64,000 nucleotides of DNA from Lichenicola sp964247735 (GTDB taxonomy: Bacteria; Pseudomonadota; Alphaproteobacteria; Acetobacterales; Acetobacteraceae), in assembly GCA_964247735.1 (NCBI GenBank), contig CAXTVS010000007.1:1-64000 (forward strand), written 5' to 3'. Both the position numbers and the translations under genes were made by a program. Positions 32,293 through 41,430 of the stretch are shown piece by piece; the stretch's first letter is position 1; every line of letters begins with the position of its first letter. The notes under the pieces are model-generated. The model was not told where the DNA came from, did not search any database, and saw nothing but the letters and a program-made list of their open reading frames with translations.

Positions 32293-34743
32293 TCAGAATT
32301 GGGAGCCGAAGCCGAATCGGAAGACCTGCTGCTTGTCGCTGGGCTGCTTCACCACCGGGATGCCGAGATCGACGTTGATCAGGCCGAACGGGCTCTTCCA
32401 GGACACGCCGACACCGGTGCCGACGCGCGGGCGGAGGTTGTCACCCAGGATCGCCTGGCCGGCGCTGAACGGGATCTTGGAGAAGTCGGTGGTGATGACG
32501 CGCGCTCCGGACAGGCCGCCGACGTCGACGAAGTAGCGTCCCGACAGGCCGAGGTCGGGACCGACGGGAAGCGGGAAGTTCAGCTGGGAGGACTGCGTGT
32601 AGATGAAGCGGCCGCCGAGCGCGTCCGCCGCCGGGTAGTGGCTGGTCGGGTTGGAGTACGGGCCGACGCCGCCGTCGTAGAAGCCGCGCAGGTTGTCACC
32701 GCCCAGGTAGAAGTTGTCGACGATGTCGCGCCGGCCGTTGGCGTAGTCCACCAGGTAGCCGGTACCGGCCTTGAGCGAGATCGTCCAGTCGTGGTTGCCG
32801 GTGAAGTAGTCGAGCGGGATGAAGTAGGAGCCGTCGATCTTGCCGCGGACGTACTTCTCGTTGCCGCCGAGCCCGGCCACGTCGACGCCCAACGTCACCA
32901 CGTAGCCGTCATGCGGCGCCAGCCGGCTGTCGCGGCGGTCGTAGGCCAGCGTGGTGCCGACCTGGGACAGCAGCGAGGTACCCTCCTCCGCCTGCACGTA
33001 GAGGCTGGCCTGGGTGAAGATGTCGGACACCCGCCGGTCGGTCAGGGTGTAGTTCCAGGACTGCGACAGGTAGCGATTGAAGGCGTAGCCGATGCGCGCG
33101 GTGCCGCCGATCCGGGTCTCGTAGTAGTTCTGGACGTTGGAGCTGTTGCCCTCGGTCTCAATGTCGAACAGGTCGATGCCGGCGACCATGTTGCGCCCGA
33201 GGAAGTACGGGTCGGTCAGCGAGAAGTCGACCTGGCTCTCGTACTGGGCGATCGTGCCGCTGAGGCTGGCGTCGATGCCGGAGCCGACCAGGTTGGACTG
33301 GCGGATGCCGGCATTGCCCAGCACGCCGGCATCGGTCGAGTAGCCGCCGCCCAGCGTGATCTGGCCGGTCGGCTTCTCGGTGACGTTGGCGTTGACGTTC
33401 TCCCGGTCCGGCGCCGAGCCGGGCGCGGTCTCCACCGTCACGGTGTTGAAGAAGCCCAGGTCCTGCAGGCTCTGCTTGGCGCGCCGCTGCTCGGCGGGCG
33501 TGAACGGGTCGCCCTCGGCGAAGCCGAACTGGCGCCGGATCACCCGGTCCTGGGTGATGGTGTTGCCGTTGATGTCGATGCGGTCGACGTAGACCCGCGG
33601 GCCCTCGCTGACGTCGAACAGCAGGTCCACGGTGTGGTTGTCGGTGTTGCGCGCGATCTCCGGCCGCACCGAGGCGAAGGGCTGGCCGCTGGCCTGGAGC
33701 TTCGTCTGCAGCGCTTCCGTCACCCGCTGGATGTCGTCGCCGTTGTACCACTGGTGCTCGAACAGCCCGATCTGCGGCCGCAGCGACTCCGAGCTGACGT
33801 GGCGCAGGGTGGACTTCACCTCGATGTGGCCGATGCGGTAGCGCGGCCCCTCGGTGATGGTGAAGGTGATCAGGAACGACTTGCGGTCGGGGGCGAGCTC
33901 CGCGGTGGCGTCGTTGACGGTGAAGTCGACGTAGCCGTTGCGCAGGTAGAAGCGGCGCAGCAGCTCGGAATCGTACTTGACGCGGTCCGGGTTGTACTCG
34001 TCGGAGGTGGAGAAGAACCGGTACCAGGCGGTCTCCTTCGACGTGATCACCTGCGCCAGCCGCGCCTCGCCGAACGCCTTGTTGCCGACGAAGCTGACCT
34101 TGCGGATCAGGGTCAGCTCGCCCTCGGTGATCTGGAAGATCACGTCCACCCGGTTGTGCGACAGGCGGATGATCTGCGGCGTCACGGTGACGGCGTAGCG
34201 GCCCTTCTGGGCATACAGGTCGAGGATCTTCTGCCGGTCGCGGCTGGCCATCTCCGGGGTGTAGACGGCACGGGCGCGCAGCTCGATCTCCTTGCGCAGG
34301 TCGTCGTCCTTGGCGGCGTGGTTGCCCTCGAACGAGATGCGGTTGACGATCGGGTTCTCGACCACCACCACCACCAGCGTGTCGCCGGTGCGGTGCAGGG
34401 TCACGTCGCGGAACAGCCCGGTGGCGTAGAGCGTCTTCAGGCTGCGGTCGAGCTCCTCCTGGTTGAACGGCTCGCCCGCCTGCACCACCAGGTAGGACAG
34501 CACGGTGCCGGTCTCGATGCGCGAGTTGCCCTCCACCCGGATCGACCGGATGGTGCCGCCGGTCTCCGCCGGTGCCGACATCGGACGTGCGGCGCCGTGT
34601 CGCGCCGAGTGGTGCCGAACCCCCTGGGCTCCGGTCCCCTGGTCCGCGGCCGGAGCCGGGGCTTGCGCGTCCTGGGCGGATGCGGCGGTGGCGAAGGGAA
34701 GCAGGCAGACGGAAGCGAGCAGAGCAGAGCGTTTACCGGACAA
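32293..34743 (-). CDS. bamA: Outer membrane protein assembly factor BamA
   Basis: 816 residues from a TTG at 34743. This start places a signal peptide (GKRSALLASVCLLPFATAASAQ) at the N-terminus and has GGGGGA nine bases upstream. A GTG at 34890 would add 49 non-conserved residues. Five POTRA domains follow (IRSIRVEGNSRIETGTVLSY; IRKVSFVGNKAFGEARLAQV; VDRIDINGNTITQDRVIRRQ). The 16-strand barrel comes next, with LGGDNLRGF-type and RFIYTQSSQLNFPLP loops and a terminal Phe in FRFGFGSQF. It inserts outer-membrane beta-barrels. The order rseP-bamA-ompH-lpxD-fabZ-lpxA is conserved widely. Confidence 0.95.
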   Translation of the reverse strand: MSGKRSALLASVCLLPFATAASAQDAQAPAPAADQGTGAQGVRHHSARHGAARPMSAPAETGGTIRSIRVEGNSRIETGTVLSYLVVQAGEPFNQEELDRSLKTLYATGLFRDVTLHRTGDTLVVVVVENPIVNRISFEGNHAAKDDDLRKEIELRARAVYTPEMASRDRQKILDLYAQKGRYAVTVTPQIIRLSHNRVDVIFQITEGELTLIRKVSFVGNKAFGEARLAQVITSKETAWYRFFSTSDEYNPDRVKYDSELLRRFYLRNGYVDFTVNDATAELAPDRKSFLITFTITEGPRYRIGHIEVKSTLRHVSSESLRPQIGLFEHQWYNGDDIQRVTEALQTKLQASGQPFASVRPEIARNTDNHTVDLLFDVSEGPRVYVDRIDINGNTITQDRVIRRQFGFAEGDPFTPAEQRRAKQSLQDLGFFNTVTVETAPGSAPDRENVNANVTEKPTGQITLGGGYSTDAGVLGNAGIRQSNLVGSGIDASLSGTIAQYESQVDFSLTDPYFLGRNMVAGIDLFDIETEGNSSNVQNYYETRIGGTARIGYAFNRYLSQSWNYTLTDRRVSDIFTQASLYVQAEEGTSLLSQVGTTLAYDRRDSRLAPHDGYVVTLGVDVAGLGGNEKYVRGKIDGSYFIPLDYFTGNHDWTISLKAGTGYLVDYANGRRDIVDNFYLGGDNLRGFYDGGVGPYSNPTSHYPAADALGGRFIYTQSSQLNFPLPVGPDLGLSGRYFVDVGGLSGARVITTDFSKIPFSAGQAILGDNLRPRVGTGVGVSWKSPFGLINVDLGIPVVKQPSDKQQVFRFGFGSQF

Positions 34744-34930
34744 GGCGACCCATCCCCCGAAGCTGCTTTCCGAGGCCGTCTCCCCCCGATCGGGGTTTGC
34801 CGCTCGCTCGGATGCCGGCCCGTCGCCACCGGACGATGACGAAATCGGGAGGCAGCACCCGCTGGGCGGAGCTACCCGAATACCCAGCACCTGCGCAAGC
34901 GCGGTGCCGCGACCGTTGCGATCCCGCCCG

Positions 34931-36058
34931 TCATCCGATCACGTGGCGCAGCCAGCCGAACAGGCCGAACTGGGCCAGGTCGTTGACGGTGGCGAACAGG
35001 AACACGCCCGCGATCAGGGCGAAGCCGGCGCGGAAGCCCGCCTCCTGCACGCCACGCGACACCGGGCGGCCACGCAGCGCCTCGATTGCGTAGAACACCA
35101 GCCGCCCGCCGTCGAGGATCGGCACCGGCAGGAGGTTCACCAGCCCCAGGTTGATGGACAGGATGGCCATGAAGGTCATGAGGCTGGCGGTGCCGGCGGC
35201 GGCGAACTGGCCCGACATCTGCGCGATCCGGAGCGTGCCGCCGAGCTGGGAGGCGGCGACGTGGCCGGTGAGCATCTGCCACAGCCCGGCGACCCAGCTC
35301 GCGATCACCACCGCGGTGGTGTGGACTGCCGCCACCAGCGCCTCGCCCGGGCCCACCCGGCGCGGCGGCGGCGGTTCCGCCATCACGCCGAGCTGCCCGG
35401 TGGTCAGCCCGCCGCTGCCGTGCACCGTGCCGAGCACGGCCGGGAGGTCGAGCTCGCGGCCGTCGCGCCGCACCTGGAGCCGCACGGCGCGGCCGGGACT
35501 GGCGGCGATCAGCCGCTGCAGGTTGCCGAAGCTGGCAATCGGTGCCCCGTCCACCGCCTCGATCAGGTCGCCTTCCTTCAGGCCCGCCCGCTCCGCGGCG
35601 CTGCCGGCGGCGATCCCGCCCACGGTTGGCCGCATCATCGCCAGGTCGGATTGGTCGGCCGGCTTTCCCGCCGTCGCGAACACGGCAGCGAACAGCAGCA
35701 CGGCGAGCAGGAAGTTGAACACCGGGCCGGCGGCGATGACGATCGCCCGGCTCAGCACCGGCTTGTCGTGGAAGGTGCGCCCGGGCAGCCATGCCGCGCG
35801 CATCTCCGGGGTGGCGTCCTCCGCCCCCTCGAAGCCGTGCGGCTTCACGTAGCCGCCGATCGGCAGCACGCACAGGCGCCACTCGGTGCCGACCCGGTCG
35901 CGCCAGCGGAACAGCGGCCGGCCGAAGCCGATGGAGAACACCTCGACGTGGACGCCGCGCCAGCGCGCCGCCAGGTAGTGGCCGAGCTCGTGCACGAACA
36001 CCAGCACGCCGAGCACGAACAGGGCAGCGAAGACGGTACGCAGGAAGTCGGGCAGCAT
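34931..36058 (-). CDS. rseP: Site-2 zinc protease RseP (M50)
   Basis: 375 residues. HELGH (23-27) supplies two zinc ligands and the catalytic Glu in the first membrane helix. NLLPVPILDGGRL near residue 315 holds the Asp ligand. One PDZ domain (about 130-215, AAERAGLKEGDLIEAVDGAP) lies between, where E. coli RseP has two. It cleaves anti-sigma factors and signal-peptide remnants in the membrane. Its position between dxr and bamA is typical. Confidence 0.96.
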   Translation of the reverse strand: MLPDFLRTVFAALFVLGVLVFVHELGHYLAARWRGVHVEVFSIGFGRPLFRWRDRVGTEWRLCVLPIGGYVKPHGFEGAEDATPEMRAAWLPGRTFHDKPVLSRAIVIAAGPVFNFLLAVLLFAAVFATAGKPADQSDLAMMRPTVGGIAAGSAAERAGLKEGDLIEAVDGAPIASFGNLQRLIAASPGRAVRLQVRRDGRELDLPAVLGTVHGSGGLTTGQLGVMAEPPPPRRVGPGEALVAAVHTTAVVIASWVAGLWQMLTGHVAASQLGGTLRIAQMSGQFAAAGTASLMTFMAILSINLGLVNLLPVPILDGGRLVFYAIEALRGRPVSRGVQEAGFRAGFALIAGVFLFATVNDLAQFGLFGWLRHVIG

Positions 36059-36091
36059 GATCGGAAGCCTCCAGGGCTCAGGCGACGGGGC

Positions 36092-37261
36092 TCAGGCGGC
36101 ACGTGCGGCGGCGCGGCATGACGCGTGGGCTTCGGCCTGTCGCCGCGCCTCCCCGTCCCAGTGCAGCACCGCCTCGAGGGTGTCGGCGGCCGGCGCGCCC
36201 AGCCGGTCCAGCACCGCCTCGACCAGACGGGCGATGTCGAGGAAGCCGATCCGCCGGTCGAGAAACGCGTCCACCGCGACCTCGTTCGCGGCCGACAGGA
36301 TCGCCGGCGCCGCACCCCCGATCCGGAGCGCAGCGCGGGCCAGGCGAAGAGCCGGGAAGCGCAGGGGGTCCGGCGCCTCGAAGTCGAGCCGGGCGATCCG
36401 CGCCAGGTCGAGGCGCGAGCTGCTGGTGGCGATGCGCACGGGCCAGGCCAGGGCGTGGGCGATCGGGATGCGCATGTCCGCGGCACCCAGCTGCGCCAGC
36501 ACGCTGCCGTCGGCGTACTGCACCATCCCGTGCACCACCGACTGCGGATGCACCAGCACCTCGATCCGCTCCTCGGGGAGGCCGAAGATGCGCGCCGCCT
36601 CGATCACCTCGAGGCCCTTGTTGAACATGGAGGCGGAGTCGATGCTGATCTTGGCGCCCATGGACCAGGTCGGATGGCGCAAAGCGGCCTCCGGACCGGC
36701 TCCTTCCATCTCCTCCAGATTGGCGGTGCGGAACGGGCCGCCGGACGCGGTGAGCACGATCTTCTCGACCTGTGCAGCCTGCCCGTCGGCCATGGCCTGG
36801 AACACCGCGTTGTGCTCGGAGTCGACCGGCAGCAGGGTGGCCCCCGCCTCCTTCACCGCGCGCAGCATCACGTCGCCGGCGCACACGAGCGCCTCCTTGT
36901 TGGCCAGCGCCACCGTGCGGCCGCCGCGGACCGCTGCGAGCGTCGGCGCCAGCCCGGCGGCGCCGGTGATCGCCGCCATGGTCCAGTCGGCCGGCTCGGC
37001 GGCCGCCTCGCACACCGCCGTCCGGCCGGCGGAAACGCGTATGCCGGTGCCCTCGAGCAGGTCGCGCAGGACGGCAAGCCCGGCCTCGTCGGCGATCACC
37101 GCGTGTTCCGCCCGCAGCGTCCTCGCCTGCTCGGCGAGCTTGTGGGCGTTGCGGCCGCCGACCAGCACCGCGACGCGGTAGCGCTCCGGCGCCTGCAGCA
37201 GCAGGTCGACCGTGCTGCCGCCGATGCTGCCGGTACTGCCCAGGATGGAAACGCTCTTCAT
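36092..37261 (-). CDS. dxr: 1-deoxy-D-xylulose 5-phosphate reductoisomerase
   Basis: 389 residues. The NADPH-binding motif ILGSTGSIGGSTVDL lies at the N-terminus; ALANKEALVCAGD, LPVDSEHNAVFQ (metal ligands Asp/Glu) and LTASGGPFR form the active site. It commits the MEP isoprenoid pathway, whose products feed UppS next door. The ATG at 37261 follows the cdsA stop by one base. Confidence 0.97.
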   Translation of the reverse strand: MKSVSILGSTGSIGGSTVDLLLQAPERYRVAVLVGGRNAHKLAEQARTLRAEHAVIADEAGLAVLRDLLEGTGIRVSAGRTAVCEAAAEPADWTMAAITGAAGLAPTLAAVRGGRTVALANKEALVCAGDVMLRAVKEAGATLLPVDSEHNAVFQAMADGQAAQVEKIVLTASGGPFRTANLEEMEGAGPEAALRHPTWSMGAKISIDSASMFNKGLEVIEAARIFGLPEERIEVLVHPQSVVHGMVQYADGSVLAQLGAADMRIPIAHALAWPVRIATSSSRLDLARIARLDFEAPDPLRFPALRLARAALRIGGAAPAILSAANEVAVDAFLDRRIGFLDIARLVEAVLDRLGAPAADTLEAVLHWDGEARRQAEAHASCRAAARAA

Positions 37262-37262
37262 G

Positions 37263-38171
37263 TCAGGAGGTCCCGCGGGCTGCCGGCCCCGCCGCATGAG
37301 GGATGTCGAACGCATACCAGAAGCCTGCACCCTGCGGCGCCGCCAGGGACAGCAAGGCAGCCACCGGTGCTGCGGCCAGCAGGCCGTCGAACCGGTCGAG
37401 CAGGCCGCCATGGCCGGGGATCAGCCGGCCGGAATCCTTGACCCCGCTGCGTCGCTTGAAGGCGCTCTCGGCAAGGTCGCCGGCCTGCGACACCACGCCG
37501 AGCAGCAGCCCGGCGAACAGCCCGCGCCCGGCCGCGGAGGCCAGGCCGGCACCGCGCGGCACCGGCAGCAGCATCGCCAGCACCGCGCCGACCAGCATGG
37601 CGCCCAGCAGGCCGCCGACCGAGCCCGACCAGGTCTTGCCCGGCGAGATGCGCGGCGCGAGCCTTGGGCCGCCCAGCGCACGGCCGGCGAGATAGGCGAA
37701 GCTGTCGCTCGACCACACCACCAGCACCACGAACAGCACGCTGTCCCAGCCGGTGCCGACGGTGTACCGCAGCCAGAGCAGCGCCAGCCCGGCCAGCCCG
37801 ATCGCCACCGTGCCGGCGGCCACCGAGGGCCCGAGCAGCACGGGTGCTGCCAGCATGAACACCGCGTCGACCCAGCGGCCAGGAACGAGGGCGGCAACGC
37901 AGGCGACTGAGGGCCACGCCAGCAGCACCAGTCCGCGCAGGCTGCGCGGGGAGTGACGCAGCAGCCCGGCCCACTCCAGCCCGGTCCCCGCCAGTCCCAG
38001 CATCACAAGCACCGCGAACAGCCAGCCGCCGGCCCAGATGCAGCCGAGCCCGATCGGCGCCAGCAGGCAGGCGGACAGCAGGCGCAGGCGCAGGTCGCGC
38101 CAGCTCCGGCCCGACGGTTGCGGCCCGGCGGAAGCGCCTGCCTGGGCCACCTCAGCCAGGACGGGCGCCAT
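37263..38171 (-). CDS. cdsA: Phosphatidate cytidylyltransferase (CDP-diglyceride synthase)
   Basis: 302 residues with about eight membrane helices. The C-terminal signature ESAFKRRSGVKDSGRLIPGH is the CDS family motif with Lys/Arg/Asp residues. It converts phosphatidic acid and CTP to CDP-diacylglycerol at the inner membrane. The ATG at 38171 is 20 bases inside the end of uppS; earlier in-frame starts would lie deeper in uppS. Confidence 0.96.
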   Translation of the reverse strand: MAPVLAEVAQAGASAGPQPSGRSWRDLRLRLLSACLLAPIGLGCIWAGGWLFAVLVMLGLAGTGLEWAGLLRHSPRSLRGLVLLAWPSVACVAALVPGRWVDAVFMLAAPVLLGPSVAAGTVAIGLAGLALLWLRYTVGTGWDSVLFVVLVVWSSDSFAYLAGRALGGPRLAPRISPGKTWSGSVGGLLGAMLVGAVLAMLLPVPRGAGLASAAGRGLFAGLLLGVVSQAGDLAESAFKRRSGVKDSGRLIPGHGGLLDRFDGLLAAAPVAALLSLAAPQGAGFWYAFDIPHAAGPAARGTS

Positions 38172-38982
38172 AGCGGCGCTCGCGCCGGGTGAACACGTCG
38201 ATCGCCTCGGCAAGGTGGCGGGCGTCGAAGTCGGGCCACAGCACGTCGAGGAACACCAGCTCGGCATAGGCGGACTGCCAGAGCAGGAAGTTGGACAGGC
38301 GGCACTCGCCGCTGGTACGGATCACCAGGTCCGGGTCCGGGATGCCATCGGTGGACAGGTAGCGGGCAAAGCCGGCCTCGTCGAGCGCGTCCGGCTGCAG
38401 GGCGCCGGCCCGGGCCGCCTCGGCGATGCGACGTGCCGCCTGCAAAATCTCGGCGCGCGCCCCGTAGGACAGCGCCACGACCAGGGTCAGCCGGGTGTTG
38501 GCCGCGGTGAGCCGCTCGGCGTTGTCCAGCTCGGCGCGGATCTCCGGGCCGAAGCGCTCGTGCTCGCCGATCACCCGCACCCGCACCCCTTCGCGATGCA
38601 GTTCGGCGATCTCGCTGCGCAGGTAGTGCCGGAGCAGCGCGGTCAGGTCGGTGACCTCGTCGGCCGGGCGGCGCCAGTTCTCGGAGGAGAACGCGTACAG
38701 GGTGAGCCAGCGGACGTCGTTCTCGATCGCCGCCCGGATGCAGCGGCGCACCGCCTGCGCCCCGGCCCGGTGGCCCGCCACGCGCGGCAGCCGCCGGCCG
38801 GCGGCCCAGCGGCCGTTGCCGTCCATGATGATCGCGACGTGGTCCGGACGGCGTGCGCCGCGATCCGCAGCCGCGAGGGAGGACCCACCCAGGATGGGCG
38901 CGGCCGGAGCCGGCACGGGACGGACCGGTGCGGCCGCCGGGACGGGAACGGGCTCGGTCAGGACGGCGTCCGGCTCTGCCAA
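38152..38982 (-). CDS. uppS: Undecaprenyl diphosphate synthase
   Basis: 276 residues. The catalytic Asp54 lies in HVAIIMDGNGRWA; LTLYAFSSENW, VIRTSGECRLSNFLLWQ and the C-terminal RRERRYG motif complete the cis-prenyltransferase signature. It builds the C55 carrier lipid for peptidoglycan and LPS. Residues 1-45 are a Pro/Ala-rich extension; starts further in lack good sites, so the long form is kept. Three bases separate it from frr. Confidence 0.97.
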   Translation of the reverse strand: MAEPDAVLTEPVPVPAAAPVRPVPAPAAPILGGSSLAAADRGARRPDHVAIIMDGNGRWAAGRRLPRVAGHRAGAQAVRRCIRAAIENDVRWLTLYAFSSENWRRPADEVTDLTALLRHYLRSEIAELHREGVRVRVIGEHERFGPEIRAELDNAERLTAANTRLTLVVALSYGARAEILQAARRIAEAARAGALQPDALDEAGFARYLSTDGIPDPDLVIRTSGECRLSNFLLWQSAYAELVFLDVLWPDFDARHLAEAIDVFTRRERRYGARPG

Positions 38983-38985
38983 GTG

Positions 38986-39549
38986 TCAGACCTGCTTGAT
39001 CTCGCGGTCCTTGTCCGCGAGGCTGTCGTCGATCCGCTTCACGTAGGAATCAGTGAGCTTCTGCACCGCATCGGACCAGTCCTTGACGTCGTCCTCGCTG
39101 ATCTCGCCCTTCCTCTCGAACCCCTTGACTTGGTCCATGCCGTCGCGCCGCACGCCGCGTATCGCGATCTTGGCGTTCTCGGCGTAGCGGCCGGCCGCCT
39201 TGGCCAGCTCGACGCGGCGCTCCGCGGTCAGCATCGGGATAGGCACGCGCACGATCTGACCGTCCGCGGACGGGTTCAGCCCCAGCCCGGCGTCGCGGAT
39301 CGCCCGCTCCACCGCACCCACCAGGGTACGGTCCCAAACCTGCACCGTAATCATGCGCGCTTCCGGCACCGCGATCGAGCCGACCTGGGTGATGGGCACC
39401 TCGCCGCCATAGGCCTCGACCCGCACCGGCTCCAGCAGCGCCGGGCTGGCGCGGCCGCTGCGCAGGCCGGCGAAGTCGCGGCGCAGGGTTTCCAGCGCAC
39501 CGTCCATGCGCCGGGTCAGGTCCTCTTTCAAAGCGTTCTGGTCGGCCAC
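38986..39549 (-). CDS. frr: Ribosome recycling factor
   Basis: 187 residues, standard length. The three-helix bundle segments (LRSGRASPALLEPVRVEAYG; VRVPIPMLTAERRVELAKAA; IRGVRRDGMDQVK) are well conserved. With EF-G it splits post-termination ribosomes. It lies 43 bases after pyrH, in the usual pyrH-frr-uppS-cdsA order. Confidence 0.97.
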   Translation of the reverse strand: MADQNALKEDLTRRMDGALETLRRDFAGLRSGRASPALLEPVRVEAYGGEVPITQVGSIAVPEARMITVQVWDRTLVGAVERAIRDAGLGLNPSADGQIVRVPIPMLTAERRVELAKAAGRYAENAKIAIRGVRRDGMDQVKGFERKGEISEDDVKDWSDAVQKLTDSYVKRIDDSLADKDREIKQV

Positions 39550-39592
39550 GGCGATTGAACTCCCGGAAGCGTGCGGATCTGATATGGCGGCG

Positions 39593-40345
39593 TCAGGCCG
39601 GATCCACGATCCGGGTGAAGCGTCCCTCGCCGCGCATCACCTTGGCGAAGGCGCCGGGGGCGTGGATGTTGAACACGATGATCGGCAGGTTGTTCTCGCG
39701 CGCCAGGCTGATGGCGGCCGCGTCCATCACGTTCAGGTCCTGCGACAGCACGTCGAGGTAGCTCAGCTCCTCGAACCGCGTCGCGTCCGGGTTCTTGCGC
39801 GGGTCGTCGGAGTACACCCCGTCCACCTGGGTGCCCTTGAACAGGGCGGCGCAGTCCAGCTCGGCCGCCCGCAGTGCCGCCGCGGTGTCGGTGGTGAAGA
39901 ACGGGTTGCCGGTGCCGGCGGCGAAGATCACCACCCGGTTCTTCTCCATGTGCCGCATGGCGCGGCGTCGGATGTAGGACTCTGCGATCCCCGGCATCTG
40001 GATCGCCGACATCACCCGCGTGTCGACGCCGACCCGCTCCAGCGCGTTCTGCATCATCAGGGCGTTGATCACGGTGGCCAGCATGCCGGCGTAGTCGCCC
40101 TGCGCCCGGTCCATGCCGCGCGCCGCCGCCGCGATGCCGCGGAAGATGTTGCCGCCGCCGATCACCAGGCCGATCTCGATGCCCATGGCATGCACGCTGG
40201 CGACGTCGGCGGCGATGGCGGACACCGTATCGGGATCCAGGCCGAAGCTGCCCCCGCCCATCAACGCCTCGCCCGACACCTTCAGCAGCACGCGCCGGTA
40301 CAGCGCCGGGATCGACGGGTCGGCGCTTCGATCGGGTCCGGTCAT
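39593..40345 (-). CDS. pyrH: Uridylate kinase
   Basis: 250 residues from the ATG at 40345. Amino acid kinase fold motifs are present: LLKVSGEALMG, VIGGGNIFRG, MLATVINALMMQNALE and AAGTGNPFFTTDTAAALRA, plus the KGTQVDGVYSDDP loop. It phosphorylates UMP to UDP and is usually hexameric and UTP-inhibited. In many proteobacteria rpsB-tsf precedes pyrH; here an accessory ABC system lies upstream instead. Confidence 0.97.
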   Translation of the reverse strand: MTGPDRSADPSIPALYRRVLLKVSGEALMGGGSFGLDPDTVSAIAADVASVHAMGIEIGLVIGGGNIFRGIAAAARGMDRAQGDYAGMLATVINALMMQNALERVGVDTRVMSAIQMPGIAESYIRRRAMRHMEKNRVVIFAAGTGNPFFTTDTAAALRAAELDCAALFKGTQVDGVYSDDPRKNPDATRFEELSYLDVLSQDLNVMDAAAISLARENNLPIIVFNIHAPGAFAKVMRGEGRFTRIVDPA

Positions 40346-40652
40346 CGATCCTCGCGGCGTGGCGGCCCATCCGGTACGGACCCGGTTGGCGCGCTCCTCA
40401 TAATGCCCAGGCCGTACACCCACAAGCGCCGTGATGCCCTGTCCGGCCGGCACGCCAGCCGGTGCCGCGGGTGGAAAAGCCGGCCGGCTCGCTTGTCGCA
40501 GCGTCCGCGTTTGATCCGGGCTGTGCGAAAGGACGGCGGCTCAGGCGCGCATCGCTGCTTCTTCCGCCCCCGTGGACGCCTGGCAGGACGCGCAGGCAGT
40601 GTAAGGTCGGATCGGCAACGTGGCATGCCGCTCCTGCAACGAAGGCTTGGCG
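40346..40652. other. Divergent intergenic region, pyrH / ABC transporter
   Basis: A gap of 307 bases that must hold promoters in both directions. A minus-strand CATTAT (40400-40405) could be the pyrH -10 box, but no -35 hexamer has acceptable spacing. A GCCGGC-rich inverted-repeat cluster sits at about 40443-40490. No open frame with coding character was found; a GTG at 40620 could extend the ABC gene by 11 codons. Confidence 0.5.
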
Positions 40653-41423
40653 ATGCGGGACGACGAGGGCGGCGAGGCGGCGCTTGTGGAGGCTCTGGTC
40701 AGCGCCAGGCGCGTCTGCAAGTCCTTCGGGACCAAGCAGGCCCTGTCGGACCTGACGGTCTCCATTCCGTCCGGCCGCGTCTGCGGCCTGCTGGGGCCGA
40801 ACGGGGCCGGCAAGACGACGCTGTTCCGCCTGCTGAACGGCCTGCTGCAGGCCAGCAGCGGCGAGATCCGGGTGGCCGGCCGGGACGCGTTCACCGAGCG
40901 GGTCGAGGTCATGCGCCTGGTCGGCTTCCTGCCGGACGAGCCGGTGTTCTACTCCTACTTGTCCGGCCGCGAGATCCTGGAGCTGAGTGCCGCAATGCAC
41001 GGGCTGGACGTGGCGATGACGCTCGAGCGGATGGCGCCGGTGATCGCGCAGCTCCGGATGGTGGACGACCTCGGGAACTACGCCGAGGACTACTCACGTG
41101 GCATGAAGAAGAAGCTCGGGCTGCTGCTGGCCCTGCTGCACCAGCCGCGTCTGCTGGTGCTGGACGAGCCGACCAACGGCCTGGACGTCGAGGCCATCCA
41201 TCTCTTCTACGACCTGATTCTCGCCGAGGCAGGCCGGGGCACCACCGTGCTGTTCTCGACCCACCTGATGGATCACGTCGCCTGGCTGTGCTCGCATGTC
41301 ATCGTCATCAACGAGGGCAGGATGGTGACGGAGGGCGCGTTGGACGAGCTGCGCGCCCAACATGGGGGTGCCACTCTGGAGGACGTGTTCCTCCGGCTCA
41401 CGGCGCGACCGACTCAAGGATGA
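40653..41423 (+). CDS. ABC transporter ATP-binding protein (ABC-2 type)
   Basis: 256 residues from the ATG at 40653. Walker A is GLLGPNGAGKTTLFRLLNGL, with the Q-loop at GFLPDEPVFYSYL, the degenerate signature YSRGMKKKLGLLLALLHQP, Walker B LLVLDEPTNGLDVEA and the switch FSTHLMDHV. A DrrA/NatA-like C-terminal strand (LRAQHGGATLEDVFLRLT) follows. This places it with exporters that pair with ABC-2 permeases. Seven bases separate it from the permease-CPBP gene, so the two form one unit. The substrate is unknown. Confidence 0.93.
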   Translation: MRDDEGGEAALVEALVSARRVCKSFGTKQALSDLTVSIPSGRVCGLLGPNGAGKTTLFRLLNGLLQASSGEIRVAGRDAFTERVEVMRLVGFLPDEPVFYSYLSGREILELSAAMHGLDVAMTLERMAPVIAQLRMVDDLGNYAEDYSRGMKKKLGLLLALLHQPRLLVLDEPTNGLDVEAIHLFYDLILAEAGRGTTVLFSTHLMDHVAWLCSHVIVINEGRMVTEGALDELRAQHGGATLEDVFLRLTARPTQG

Positions 41424-41430
41424 CCCTCGG

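Noticed and set aside
40400..40428. CATTAT with an upstream TTGTGG as a pyrH promoter
   Set aside because: Spacing is only 14 bases, outside the normal sigma-70 range.
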